From an uncultured beta proteobacterium (GTDB taxonomy: Bacteria > Pseudomonadota > Gammaproteobacteria > Burkholderiales > Burkholderiaceae_C): a stretch of 64,000 nt of DNA. The translations under genes and the position numbers were made by a program. The notes under the pieces were generated by a model that worked only from the letters and a program-made list of their open reading frames with translations, had not been told where the DNA came from and searched no databases. Positions 53,075-62,746 of this stretch are shown one piece after another. The stretch's first letter is position 1. The number at the start of each line of letters is the position of its first letter. The DNA lies in assembly GCA_903869595.1 (NCBI GenBank), contig CAIPZV010000044.1:38466-102465 (forward strand), given 5' to 3'.

Positions 53075-55624
53075 ATGCGCAGGGATATTCCATTACTCGC
53101 CTGGACGCTCACATTGGCGCTGACTTTATGTGGCGCGATGCGTGCATTGGGCCAAACCGCCATAGATGTGCCTGCCGCTTCTACGGCGCCGACGGCGCCA
53201 GAAGACGAGTTTGACCTGGACTTTCTCAATCCGGGGCTCACCGATAAAAAAGATCGCAAAACGATTCAGACCATAGGGCTGGCGCCGCCCGGCCTGTTTA
53301 CGGTCGCGGTCGAAGTCAACGCCGTGAACAAGGGCTCCATGAATATCAAGTTCGTGCGCCGTTCTCGCCAAGAAAATGCCAATCCCTGTTTCACGGCCAA
53401 AGACATCAACACTTTTCAGTTCACAACTGAATTACTCAGCGAAGAAGCCAAAGCCATGGTGAATGGAAAGGCGCCACCCGTATCCAAAATCGCCGAGGGC
53501 GCGAGTTGCCTGCCCATTGAAGCAATTATTCAGGAAGCCTTTTATGAATACGACCGTGGCGAACTGATACTCAAAATCACCGTACCCCAGGCAGCTCTAC
53601 AAAAACAAAAAGCCGATCGTTTTGCGCCCCAAGAATTTAGCGACGGCGAAAACGCCGGGTTCGTTAACTACTATGCCAACGCCTACCACTCCGAGGGACA
53701 AGATCAAGGCAAGTCCTCTCAATTTCTCGACCTGAAAAGCGGTTTCAATATCGAAAGTTGGCAACTGCGCCAGCAAAGCATATTTTCCGCCACAGACGGC
53801 GAAGCCCTGCAACGGATAGACGGCGGGCTGAGTGCAAGAAAGGTATTTCGGGACTGGAAAACCGGTGTTCTGATCGGAAAAATCAGCAGCCAAACACCAT
53901 TGATACCCGGTTTACCGGTGGCGGGTTTGAGTATTTATTCCGATGAAGGCCTCATGCCGCCAGAAGAAAGAATGTACAACCCTTCGATTAAGGGCTATGC
54001 GCGTAGCAACGCGCGGATTCAGGCTCGGCAAAACGGTCTGCTTTTTTTGGAACGCAACGTTCCGCCAGGGCCGTTCGATATCGATGAACTACGCCCACCT
54101 TCCAGCAACGGCGATATTCAGGTCACGGTCACCGAGGCCGATGGCAGCCAGCAAGTCTTCATCACCCCGTATGCCAATACCGTGGGGCGCATGAATCCGG
54201 GTTCTTCCCGGTACCTGGTCAATCTTGGTAGCTACGACTCTGGCGCAGGCGTAAAGCAGACCGTTTTGCAAGCGAGTTTGCGCTATGGTTTATCAGAAAA
54301 ATTTACAGGCGCGCTGGATTTTTTACTTGCTGACCGTTATCAAAGCTATGCGAGTCAATTTGACTGGGAAAACATGCTGGGCTCGCAACTTTTTAATATC
54401 AATGTAGCGCGCTACGCTGCCGCCGGAAACCGGCCGACCTACAGCCTGATGTACCAGGACCGCTTCAAGCCCTTACAAAACATCATGCTGTCGTACAGCC
54501 TAAGTGCCCGGACAGAAGATTACCGCGATCCCGCGCAAGGACTGCAATACGCACAAATAGTCCAGAGCGTGCTCGTCAGCAACAAAATTACCCAGGCCTT
54601 AAGTGCTTCCTTGGACCTTGGTTCGTGGGGCTCTTTGGGCCTTGCGCATAGCGTGCAAAGCTACTGGGCCTCCGAGCAAAGTACGTCCAGCACCCAGCTT
54701 TCTTATGGCAAGAGCGTTTTCGGTGTCAACCTGAATGCCAATTTGTCCGCGTCTAATGGAAATAATGGCTCGAACTCCAGCGCGCAATCGGTATCGGCTT
54801 ACCTGGGCATCTACATGCCTATTTCGCTAGGTCCGGGGCGTGCAAGCGTTAACGGCAGCATCAACACCCAAGCCAACGCCATTACCAGCAAGAATATTTA
54901 TTTTCAAAATAATTGGGACAACGGTGTGGGCTACGGACTAGGTCTGTCCGGTAATAGTGACAGCACCGTTGCCAGTGGCAATGTGCAAATCGCGCATGAC
55001 TGGGGTAATGCCAGTGCGAGTATCAGCCAATCGAGCCTTGGCGCGCGCCAACTGGGCTTGGGCAACAATGGCTCCCTGGTATTTCACCGTGGCGGCCTCA
55101 TTGCAGGGCCGCCGCTGGGTGAAACATTTGGCATTATTGAAGTACCTGACGGCGCCGGTGCCCGTGTCCACGGACAAAATTCCAAAGTGGGTGCCAGCGG
55201 CTTTGGCGTCGCTTCCTATTTGTCCCCCTACACCAACAATACCGTACAGCTAACGCTCGATGATGCGTCTTTAGATTTGGATATTGGTTCGCCCACGCAA
55301 AACATCGCCCCTATGGCTGGGGCTATCGTACGCCTAAAGTACGACGCCAACAGAGGCATTCCCCTTTTGGTGGATTTGCGCCCAGCGCGCATAAAAAGTA
55401 TTCCCATAGGCGCCGAAGTGATCGATGAGGAAAACAATATCGTCGGCATGGTGGGGCAGGGATCGCGGGCGCTTTTGCGTGTGAAAAAAGTACAAGGTGA
55501 ACTCACGGTGGCTTGGGGCGACGGCGCAAAAGATCAATGCCGCGCCGCGTATCAAATTACCCCAGCGGACAAACCAAACGCTGCCGGGTTGATTAAATTT
55601 ATATTGCCATGTATTGCGCCGTAA
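53075..55624 (+). CDS. Outer-membrane usher protein (FimD/PapC family)
   Basis: 849 residues with a signal peptide. N-terminal domain with FDLDFLNP; central beta-barrel with plug and the motif GTVSLTYxGxxT-like blocks; C-terminal ends in DGAKDQCRAAYQI with Cys for the last domain. Assembles pilins across the outer membrane with the chaperone. Length is normal. 51 bp after the chaperone gene. Confidence 0.93.
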   Translation: MRRDIPLLAWTLTLALTLCGAMRALGQTAIDVPAASTAPTAPEDEFDLDFLNPGLTDKKDRKTIQTIGLAPPGLFTVAVEVNAVNKGSMNIKFVRRSRQENANPCFTAKDINTFQFTTELLSEEAKAMVNGKAPPVSKIAEGASCLPIEAIIQEAFYEYDRGELILKITVPQAALQKQKADRFAPQEFSDGENAGFVNYYANAYHSEGQDQGKSSQFLDLKSGFNIESWQLRQQSIFSATDGEALQRIDGGLSARKVFRDWKTGVLIGKISSQTPLIPGLPVAGLSIYSDEGLMPPEERMYNPSIKGYARSNARIQARQNGLLFLERNVPPGPFDIDELRPPSSNGDIQVTVTEADGSQQVFITPYANTVGRMNPGSSRYLVNLGSYDSGAGVKQTVLQASLRYGLSEKFTGALDFLLADRYQSYASQFDWENMLGSQLFNINVARYAAAGNRPTYSLMYQDRFKPLQNIMLSYSLSARTEDYRDPAQGLQYAQIVQSVLVSNKITQALSASLDLGSWGSLGLAHSVQSYWASEQSTSSTQLSYGKSVFGVNLNANLSASNGNNGSNSSAQSVSAYLGIYMPISLGPGRASVNGSINTQANAITSKNIYFQNNWDNGVGYGLGLSGNSDSTVASGNVQIAHDWGNASASISQSSLGARQLGLGNNGSLVFHRGGLIAGPPLGETFGIIEVPDGAGARVHGQNSKVGASGFGVASYLSPYTNNTVQLTLDDASLDLDIGSPTQNIAPMAGAIVRLKYDANRGIPLLVDLRPARIKSIPIGAEVIDEENNIVGMVGQGSRALLRVKKVQGELTVAWGDGAKDQCRAAYQITPADKPNAAGLIKFILPCIAP

Positions 55625-55671
55625 TTGCTCTAAAAAGAGCTGCTTAGCAAATGACCATTTCAGGGGGAAAC

Positions 55672-56862
55672 ATGCAACTTGGGCATTTATGCACTTTCTT
55701 AGCGAACCGTGCGCTGCGCCGTGCGCTTTGCTTTTTGTTGCTCTGCATGGGTAGCGCAAGCTACCACGGTACGGCCCTGGCGGCCAATGGATGGGTATGT
55801 ATGCCCTGGGGATTCGGCACTTCAAATGGTTCGCCGCCACCGGCTAATATTATTGCGACCGGTCGTGTGGCATCCCAAAAATTAGTTTATCGTTATGTTT
55901 GGACGCCGAACATGCCACTAACGGGCTCCAGCAATTGCTTCCAGGATGCCGACGCGAGTTTGTTAATTTATCCTGATTTCAATAATACTATTTTTAACAC
56001 CGCTTATGTTTCTCAGGCGAAAACGATACCTAATGGAGTCGAATTGATTTTTGAGGCGTATGACGATAAAACCAATTTCGGAATTAGCGAACCCCTGTTC
56101 TCGATTAAATACATCACCACCCTGGTGTGCGCGACTGGTTCACCAAGTGTTACCCGCACCTCTAATGGAAACCATGGCGCCTATGTCATCAGCGGCATTG
56201 GCAGCGTTAACGGTTGCAACGGAAATTACACGGTGTCCTACGAAGTACAGGCCTTGCAGGCCGCCACCCTGCAATTTCCCTCGGCAACGCAGACGGTGAG
56301 ACTGGGGACTGGCTTTAAGCAGTATCACGCCTTGGTATCAGGCCAGGGCGGCCGCAAATTTTCTCGCGCCGGCATCCTAGACAATAGTGACGCCGACAAT
56401 TTTGTTATTCAGGTTCCGTGCTCGGTGAGCATTTCAAACAACACCATTACGCTGCCCACTTACCTCATACCCGGTATTTTGAATAACCCCAGCGGGAGTG
56501 CCACGCCCTTTGAGATCAAGCTTGACAATTGTCAAAACGGCAGTGGAACCCCCTCTGTTTGGTTGACATGGCGCTTTACCTCCGTGCATCCGACCGATCC
56601 CAAGGCCTTATTAAATAGTGATTCCAGTTCATCACCCGCTAGAAATATCGCTCTGAATATGTATTTTGTCGATCAGAATTCTATAAAAAAACTAATTAGC
56701 CATCAGGTCCCTTTAGATACCGGATACAAACTCGATTCCCCTAGCAAAGCGCTTCGCCATTTTGTACAGTATGTGGTGACGCCGGAGGGGCAGGCTGATA
56801 ACAATTCCATTCAGCCCGGCAGATTTTCCGGCCAAGCCCAGCTGTTTGTGCAGTACCAATAG
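55672..56862 (+). CDS. Fimbrial tip adhesin-like protein
   Basis: 396 residues with signal peptide (LLLCMGSASYHGTALA). N-terminal lectin-like domain (NGWVCMPWGFGTSNG onward, to about 230) and C-terminal pilin domain (VPCSVSISNNTITLPTYL, DNCQNGSG, ending FSGQAQLFVQYQ). This two-domain layout is that of FimH/PapG-type tip adhesins. ATG 55672 has GGGGG upstream; ATG 55651 is an alternative. Binding ligand unknown. Confidence 0.8.
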   Translation: MQLGHLCTFLANRALRRALCFLLLCMGSASYHGTALAANGWVCMPWGFGTSNGSPPPANIIATGRVASQKLVYRYVWTPNMPLTGSSNCFQDADASLLIYPDFNNTIFNTAYVSQAKTIPNGVELIFEAYDDKTNFGISEPLFSIKYITTLVCATGSPSVTRTSNGNHGAYVISGIGSVNGCNGNYTVSYEVQALQAATLQFPSATQTVRLGTGFKQYHALVSGQGGRKFSRAGILDNSDADNFVIQVPCSVSISNNTITLPTYLIPGILNNPSGSATPFEIKLDNCQNGSGTPSVWLTWRFTSVHPTDPKALLNSDSSSSPARNIALNMYFVDQNSIKKLISHQVPLDTGYKLDSPSKALRHFVQYVVTPEGQADNNSIQPGRFSGQAQLFVQYQ

Positions 56863-56991
56863 GGTCTCCCGATAGGTTCCGACGATCGATTTGCAGCTAA
56901 AACTAGGTAGCAACTGCCCGGTTTGGGGGAGCCCGCCCCGAATTCACAGCACTTTGCAAGTTTCTTCACAGCCTTAGCCGCTGGGCTGCGC

Positions 56992-56997
56992 TAGAGT
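56992..56997 (+). promoter_or_regulatory. -10-like box of the glcD-type gene, leaderless pattern
   Basis: TAGAGT ends 7 nt before ATG 57005; no Shine-Dalgarno. Confidence 0.3.
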
Positions 56998-57004
56998 GCA
57001 AGCC

Positions 57005-58507
57005 ATGAATGCCCCCTTAAACCTCGGCTCCCAGGACGCCATCGCCCGCGCCGCCTTGCAGGCGCGCGTGGTGCAGGCGCTTAGCCGTGATTTGCCGCAG
57101 CATGCGCTGCTCTACCAAACTGAAGACACCACGCCTTATGAATGCGACGGCCTGACCGCCTACCGCCAGCGCCCGCTGGTAGTCGCTTTGCCTGAGACCG
57201 AGGCGCAGGTACAAGCCGTGCTGCGCAGCTGCCATGCGCTGGGCGTGCCGGTGGTGGCGCGCGGGGCGGGCACCGGTCTGTCCGGTGGGGCGATGCCGAA
57301 CACCCATGGCGTCACCTTGTCGCTAGCCAAGTTCAACAAAATCGTCAAGATTGATCCCTTGGCGCGCACCGCCCGGGTGCAATGCGGCGTGCGCAACCTG
57401 GCTATTAGCGAAGCTGCGGCGCCGCTGGGCTTGTATTACGCGCCGGACCCGAGCAGTCAGATCGCCTGCACGATTGGCGGCAACGTGGCCGAAAACTCGG
57501 GCGGCGTGCATTGCCTGAAATACGGCCTGACGCTGCACAACGTCTTGCAAGTGCGCGGTTTTACCGCGCAAGGCGAGCCGATTACTTTTGGCAGCCAGGC
57601 GCTGGACGCGCCGGGCTACGATTTGCTTAGCCTGGCGGTGGGTAGCGAAGGCATGTTGGCGGTAACTATCGAAGTGCTGGTGAAACTGGTGCCCAAGCCA
57701 CAGCTGGCACGCTGCATCATGGCCAGCTTTGACGATGTGCGCAAAGCCGGGGACGCGGTAGCCGCCGTGATCGCTGCGGGCATCATCCCTGCCGGCCTGG
57801 AAATGATGGACAAGCCCATGACCGCTGCGGTAGAAGACTTTGTCCACGCCGGGTATGACCTGAACGCCGAGGCCATCTTGCTGTGCGAAAGCGATGGCAC
57901 GCCCGAGGAAGTGGAAGAAGAGATTGCCCGCATGAGCGAGGTGCTGTGCCAACATGGCGCGACTGCGATTGCGGTAAGCCAAAGCGAGGCCGAGCGCCTG
58001 CGCTTTTGGAGTGGCCGCAAAAACGCCTTCCCCGCTAGCGGCCGCATCAGTCCGGACTACATGTGCATGGACAGCACCATTCCGCGCAAACGCTTGGCCG
58101 ACATCTTGTTGGCGATTGCGGAGATGGAAAAAAAATACCAGTTGCGCTGCGCCAATGTGTTTCACGCGGGTGATGGCAATTTGCACCCGCTGATTTTGTT
58201 TGACGCGAACGACCCAGACCAATTGCGCCGCTGCGAGCTGTTTGGCGCCGACATTTTGGAGACCAGTGTCGCCATGGGCGGCACCGTCACCGGCGAGCAC
58301 GGCGTGGGCGTGGAAAAACTCAACTCTATGTGCGTGCAGTTCAGCGCCGCCGAAAACGCGCAAATGTTCGCCGTCAAGCGTGCCTTTGACCCGCAAGGCC
58401 TGCTCAACCCCGGCAAAGTCATTCCGACGCTGCAACGCTGCGCCGAATACGGCAAAGAGCTGGTGCGCGGTGGCAAGCTCAAACACCCGGATTTGCCGCG
58501 TTTTTAA
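57005..58507 (+). CDS. FAD-linked oxidase (GlcD-like glycolate/lactate dehydrogenase)
   Basis: 500 residues. PCMH-type FAD domain with VARGAGTGLSGGAMP and GNVAENSGGVHCLKYG; C-terminal substrate domain with VFHAGDGNLHPLILFD and GEHGVGVEK. GlcD/D-lactate or related D-2-hydroxyacid dehydrogenase. A separate Fe-S subunit (glcF) is not adjacent, so it may be a single-subunit enzyme. Start ATG 57005 (a GTG at 56996 is in frame). Confidence 0.88.
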   Translation: MNAPLNLGSQDAIARAALQARVVQALSRDLPQHALLYQTEDTTPYECDGLTAYRQRPLVVALPETEAQVQAVLRSCHALGVPVVARGAGTGLSGGAMPNTHGVTLSLAKFNKIVKIDPLARTARVQCGVRNLAISEAAAPLGLYYAPDPSSQIACTIGGNVAENSGGVHCLKYGLTLHNVLQVRGFTAQGEPITFGSQALDAPGYDLLSLAVGSEGMLAVTIEVLVKLVPKPQLARCIMASFDDVRKAGDAVAAVIAAGIIPAGLEMMDKPMTAAVEDFVHAGYDLNAEAILLCESDGTPEEVEEEIARMSEVLCQHGATAIAVSQSEAERLRFWSGRKNAFPASGRISPDYMCMDSTIPRKRLADILLAIAEMEKKYQLRCANVFHAGDGNLHPLILFDANDPDQLRRCELFGADILETSVAMGGTVTGEHGVGVEKLNSMCVQFSAAENAQMFAVKRAFDPQGLLNPGKVIPTLQRCAEYGKELVRGGKLKHPDLPRF

Positions 58508-58694
58508 GCATGGCCATCGCGGGGCATTTTGGATTCGCCTTGGCCCGGTGAAAGGGCGCGTTTCGCTGCGACAAGAGGCCTGCCAGAGTTGCTAACTAGG
58601 ATTGCGTGACAATTGCGACTCGCGTGGGCTTAGGTACAGACCCTCAGGCCGCGTTGGACCCCGCGCTCGGATTTAACAAAAAGGAGACCCCACC

Positions 58695-59702
58695 GTGACC
58701 CATTTGCAAACCTTTTCCCCCCAGCCTCTAGACCGTCGTACCCTGTTGCAAGCGGTTGCCGCAGGCGCGGCAGGTCTGGCTTTCCCCGCCTGGTCGCAGG
58801 CTGCCTGGCCCGCTAAACCGGTGACCCTGGTGGTGCCCTTTCCCGCCGGTGGCGGGACAGACGCCTTTGCGCGCCCCATGTCGGCCCAGTTTGCGCGCTT
58901 GACCGAAAAGCAGTTGATCATCGACAACAAAGGCGGTGCCGGTGGCACGCTAGGTGCCGGTGTCGCGGCCAAAGCAGCGCCTGACGGCTACACCTTGTTC
59001 ATGGGCGCGGTCCACCACACCATCGCCCCCAGCATGTACCCCAAGCTGGACTACGACTTGGAGCGCGACTTTGTGCCGCTCATCTTGGTGGCCGCCGTGC
59101 CGCAGGTGCTGGTGGTGAACCCGAAAAAAGTGCCCGCCGCCAACTACGCAGAATTTCTGGCCTTTGTGCGCAAAAACCCCGGCAAGCTGAACTACGGCTC
59201 GGCCGGTGGCGGCACCTCGCACCACCTCGCTGGTGAATTGTTTAAATTGCAGACCAATACTTTTCTTACCCACATCCCTTACAGGGGCGCGGGGCCGGCC
59301 TTGCAAGACCTGATTGCTGGTAATGTGGACATGATGTTCGACGGCTTGGGCTCATCGGCAGCGCATATCAAGGGCGGGCGCATCAAGGCCTTGATGGTTT
59401 CGGGCACCAAGCGCAACCCGGCGTTCCCGGACGTGCCGTGTTCTACCGAACTGGGCCTGCCCGATTACACCGTCAGCACCTGGTATGGCGTTTGGGCGCC
59501 CAAAGGTACACCGGCGGACATCCAGGCCCGCGCGATAGAAGAAATCCGCCGCGCCTGCCAGACCGACGAAGCCAAACTCACCTGGTCCAACCAGGGCGCA
59601 GATTTCCCCAACCTGGCGGGCGCGCAGTTTGACGGTTTCATCAAATCCGAATTGGCCAAGTGGTCTAAGGTGGTGAAGGCCTCGGGTGCCAAACTCGACT
59701 AA
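58695..59702 (+). CDS. Bug-family tripartite tricarboxylate receptor (TctC)
   Basis: 335 residues with a Tat-like twin-arginine signal (DRRTLLQAVAAGAAGLAF). VTLVVPFPAGGGTDAFARP and KGGAGGTLGAGVAAKAAPDG are the Bug signatures. GTG start 58695 has AAGGAGA eight nt upstream. Bug proteins bind carboxylates, malonate included; no tctA/tctB genes lie next to it, as is often so. A hairpin follows. Confidence 0.92.
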   Translation: MTHLQTFSPQPLDRRTLLQAVAAGAAGLAFPAWSQAAWPAKPVTLVVPFPAGGGTDAFARPMSAQFARLTEKQLIIDNKGGAGGTLGAGVAAKAAPDGYTLFMGAVHHTIAPSMYPKLDYDLERDFVPLILVAAVPQVLVVNPKKVPAANYAEFLAFVRKNPGKLNYGSAGGGTSHHLAGELFKLQTNTFLTHIPYRGAGPALQDLIAGNVDMMFDGLGSSAAHIKGGRIKALMVSGTKRNPAFPDVPCSTELGLPDYTVSTWYGVWAPKGTPADIQARAIEEIRRACQTDEAKLTWSNQGADFPNLAGAQFDGFIKSELAKWSKVVKASGAKLD

Positions 59703-59712
59703 TTGTTCCTGA

Positions 59713-59740
59713 CCGGGCAGCCGCTTGCGTGGCTGCCCGG
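59713..59740 (+). terminator. Hairpin after the tctC gene
   Basis: CCGGGCAGCC-GCTTGCGT-GGCTGCCCGG, perfect 10-bp stem followed by TTT. Likely terminator or attenuator between tctC and matB. Confidence 0.6.
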
Positions 59741-59776
59741 TTTGCGCCGGTGACCCGGCCTAGCACGCGCTATTCC

Positions 59777-61342
59777 ATGCCCCAACACAATCTTTTTGCC
59801 GCACTGCGCGCCGCCTTTCCGCGCGATTTGGACCAGACGGCGGTGCAGACCGAAACCGGCCTGCATTACTCGTGGCGCGACCTGGACCGCGCGAGCGCCA
59901 TGCTCGCCAATTTGTTGCAGTCGCTGGGTTTGCCCGCAGGCAGCCGCGTCGCCGCGCATGTGGATAAATCGGTGGAAGCGATGCTGCTCTACTTGGCAAC
60001 GCTGCGCGCCGGTTATGTGTATTTGCCTTTGAATGTGGCTTACCAAAGCGCTGAGTTGCAGTACTTTTTGGGCAATGCCGAACCGGCGGTATTGGTTTGT
60101 AGCCCGCGCGATTTTGGCTGGGCTAGCAAGCTGGCGTTTCAGGCCGGTACGCAGTATGTGTTTACCCTGGACGATCAGCGTCAAGGCAGCTTGCTGCAAC
60201 GCGCCGCGCAGCACAGCGATGTGCACACCATCGCGCCGCGCAAAGCGGACGACCTAGCGGCTATGGTCTATACCAGCGGCACCACAGGCCGCAGCAAAGG
60301 CGCCATGCTTAGCCATGGCAATTTGCTTTCTAACGCTAAGGTACTGAAAGACTATTGGGGCTGGACGAAAACAGGAGGCCCTGAGGGCCGTGGTGATGTG
60401 CTGATCCACTGCCTGCCCATCTTCCATGTGCACGGCTTGTTTGTCGCGCTGCACGGTGCGCTGCTCAATGGCAGCAAAATGATTTGGATGGCGCGCTTTG
60501 ATCCGAAGCAGGTGCTGGCCTATTTGCCGCAAGCCACTGTCTTTATGGGCGTGCCGACTTTGTATGTGCGCTTGCTGAGCGAAGCCGGTCTCACGTCGCA
60601 GGCTTGCGCGAACATGCGTTTGTTTGTGGCAGGCTCTGCGCCCTTACTTTTAGAGACTTTCCAGGAATGGACGGCGCGCACGGGGCACACGATTTTGGAG
60701 CGCTATGGTATGAGCGAAACCGTCATGCTCAGTTCCAACCCCTATGCGCCGGACGCGCGCCATGGCGGCCAAGCCGAGCGGCGCGGAGGGACGGTGGGTT
60801 TCCCGCTTCCCGGCGTGCAATTGCGCGTTAGCAGCGGCGAAGGCAATGCCTGCGCCCTGGGCGAAGTGGGCAACATCGAAGTGCGCGGCCCCAATGTATT
60901 TAGCGGCTACTGGCGCATGCCCGAAAAAACTGCCGAAGAATTTACCGCCGACGGTTTTTTCAAAACCGGCGACGTGGGAATGGTGGATGCACGCGGCTAC
61001 GTCAGCATTGTGGGGCGCAGCAAAGACCTCATCATCAGCGGCGGCTACAACGTCTATCCCGCCGAGATCGAGGGCTATATCAACGCCATGCTCGGCGTGG
61101 CCGAAAGCGCGCTGGTGGGCGTGCCGCACCCGGACTTTGGCGAAGTGGGCGTGGCCGTGGTGATTGCCAAGCCCGGTGCCGCGCCTGATGCGGATGCCAT
61201 CGTCCAATCGCTCAAAGCAAATCTGGCGAATTTCAAAATCCCCAAGCGCTGTTTTGTGCTGTTCGAGTTGCCGCGCAACGCCATGGGCAAAGTGCAAAAA
61301 AACCTGCTGCGCCAGCAATACCAAAACTTGTTTACCGCTTAG
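59777..61342 (+). CDS. matB: Malonyl-CoA synthetase
   Basis: 521 residues, ANL adenylate-forming family. P-loop YTSGTTGRSKG (165-175), ERYGMSETVMLSSNP, GTVGFPLPGVQLR, NVFSGYWRMPEKT and the C-terminal GKVQKNLLRQQY with the catalytic Lys match MatB from Rhodopseudomonas closely. It makes malonyl-CoA from malonate, CoA and ATP. ATG 59777 is chosen. With the Bug protein before it this suggests malonate uptake and use. Confidence 0.85.
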   Translation: MPQHNLFAALRAAFPRDLDQTAVQTETGLHYSWRDLDRASAMLANLLQSLGLPAGSRVAAHVDKSVEAMLLYLATLRAGYVYLPLNVAYQSAELQYFLGNAEPAVLVCSPRDFGWASKLAFQAGTQYVFTLDDQRQGSLLQRAAQHSDVHTIAPRKADDLAAMVYTSGTTGRSKGAMLSHGNLLSNAKVLKDYWGWTKTGGPEGRGDVLIHCLPIFHVHGLFVALHGALLNGSKMIWMARFDPKQVLAYLPQATVFMGVPTLYVRLLSEAGLTSQACANMRLFVAGSAPLLLETFQEWTARTGHTILERYGMSETVMLSSNPYAPDARHGGQAERRGGTVGFPLPGVQLRVSSGEGNACALGEVGNIEVRGPNVFSGYWRMPEKTAEEFTADGFFKTGDVGMVDARGYVSIVGRSKDLIISGGYNVYPAEIEGYINAMLGVAESALVGVPHPDFGEVGVAVVIAKPGAAPDADAIVQSLKANLANFKIPKRCFVLFELPRNAMGKVQKNLLRQQYQNLFTA

Positions 61343-61352
61343 GCGGTCTCTT

Positions 61353-62522
61353 ATGCGCCAAGCCATACAAAACCTCGAAGAATCCAAAATCCGCGAAGTC
61401 GCCAATGCCGGTATGGGCCGCGGCGATGTGCTGGCCTTTTGGTTTGGCGAGAGTGACGAAGTCACGCCCGATTTCATCCGCCAGGCGGCCATCGAATCGC
61501 TGCAAGCTGGCGAGACTTTTTACAGCCACAACCTGGGCCTGCCCGCGCTGCGCGAAGCCGTAGCGCAGGCCATGGCTGAAAAGCATCCCGGTGCGCCGGG
61601 TAGCGCGGCCATTGGTGCCGAGCGCATCGCCATCACCACCGGCGGCGTCAATGCGCTGATGCTGGCGGTGCAAGCGGTAGTGGATGCGGGCGATGAGGTC
61701 GTCGCCGTCACACCGGTCTGGCCCAATTTGACAGCGCAGCCGCTGATTCTGGGCGCGCACTTGCGCACCGTGCCCTTGCGTCCGCAAGCCGGGGCCTGGA
61801 CCTTGGATATGGACGCATTGCTCGCCGCCATCACACCGACCACCAAGCTGCTGATCGTCAACGCACCCAACAACCCCACGGGCTGGACTTTGAGCCGCGA
61901 AGAGCAGTCCGCCATCCTGGCCCATTGCCGCCGCACCGGCACCTGGATACTGGCCGACGAGGTGTATGAAAACCTGTATTTCGCACCGTCTGCCAACGCG
62001 TGCGCGCCCAGTTTTTTAGACATCGCTGAGCCTGAGGACAAACTCTTGGTGGCGCATAGCTTTTCTAAAAGTTACCTTATGACTGGTTGGCGGCTGGGCT
62101 GGATGGTGGTTCCGCCGTCTATGACAGGGGCCATGAGCAAGTTGATTGAATTTAATACCTCGTGCGCCAGCGTGTTTACCCAGCGCGCGGGCCTGGTGGC
62201 TTTGCAGCGGCGCGATGAAGTCACGCCGCGCGTGGTGCGCCATTTGCAAGCCTGCCGCGACACCTTGGTGCCGGCACTACAAACCATCCCTGGCCTGCAA
62301 GTAGCCAGCCCGCTGGGCGGCATGTACGCATTTTTCGAGTTGCCCGGCCACCCGGATTCCCTATCCACCGCCAAGCGCTTGGTGGCCGAGGCCGGGCTGG
62401 GATTGGCGCCCGGCGCCGCCTTCGCGCCCGAGGCCGGCAGTTGGCTGCGTTGGTGTTTTGCGTCCAAAGATTTAAATCGCCTCACGCAAGGCGTGGAGCG
62501 GCTGCGGGGCTGGTTACGCTAA
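61353..62522 (+). CDS. PLP-dependent aminotransferase (class I/II)
   Basis: 389 residues. PLP lysine K239 in HSFSKSYLMTGWRLGW; NAPNNPTGWTLS binding loop and YENLYF. C-terminal arginine in SWLRWCFA binds the substrate carboxylate. Belongs to the aspartate-aminotransferase-like group; amino-acid partner not determinable. Begins 11 bp after matB, so probably the same operon. Confidence 0.88.
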   Translation: MRQAIQNLEESKIREVANAGMGRGDVLAFWFGESDEVTPDFIRQAAIESLQAGETFYSHNLGLPALREAVAQAMAEKHPGAPGSAAIGAERIAITTGGVNALMLAVQAVVDAGDEVVAVTPVWPNLTAQPLILGAHLRTVPLRPQAGAWTLDMDALLAAITPTTKLLIVNAPNNPTGWTLSREEQSAILAHCRRTGTWILADEVYENLYFAPSANACAPSFLDIAEPEDKLLVAHSFSKSYLMTGWRLGWMVVPPSMTGAMSKLIEFNTSCASVFTQRAGLVALQRRDEVTPRVVRHLQACRDTLVPALQTIPGLQVASPLGGMYAFFELPGHPDSLSTAKRLVAEAGLGLAPGAAFAPEAGSWLRWCFASKDLNRLTQGVERLRGWLR

Positions 62523-62646
62523 ACCGGCACCTCGCAAGTGCCAGCAGCATTTGCCAACTTACGTTGACCCCGTCGGGCTGGCCGCAGTTTGCGCCTAAGA
62601 AGGCCGTCTAAGCTGCTAAAACAAAGTCAAAACTTTGGGCTTCAAA

Positions 62647-62674
62647 TTGTCTTTTTAAATACAATAAATATTAA
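62647..62674 (+). promoter_or_regulatory. Candidate promoter of the lipoprotein gene
   Basis: TTGTCT (62647-62652), 16-bp spacer, TATTAA (62669-62674), in the AT-rich upstream segment. The 72-nt leader contains the small palindrome TCGTC-ATTC-GACGA (62712-62725). Confidence 0.35.
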
Positions 62675-62746
62675 TTTTTAAAGTATTGTCTATAAATTTC
62701 TCCCCTGGTACTCGTCATTCGACGAAGTCATTTTCAAGGGGTCAAT

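Noticed and set aside
57323..58486. 387-codon open frame on the minus strand inside the glcD-type gene
   Set aside because: Antisense shadow; His/Gln-rich low-complexity product without motifs.
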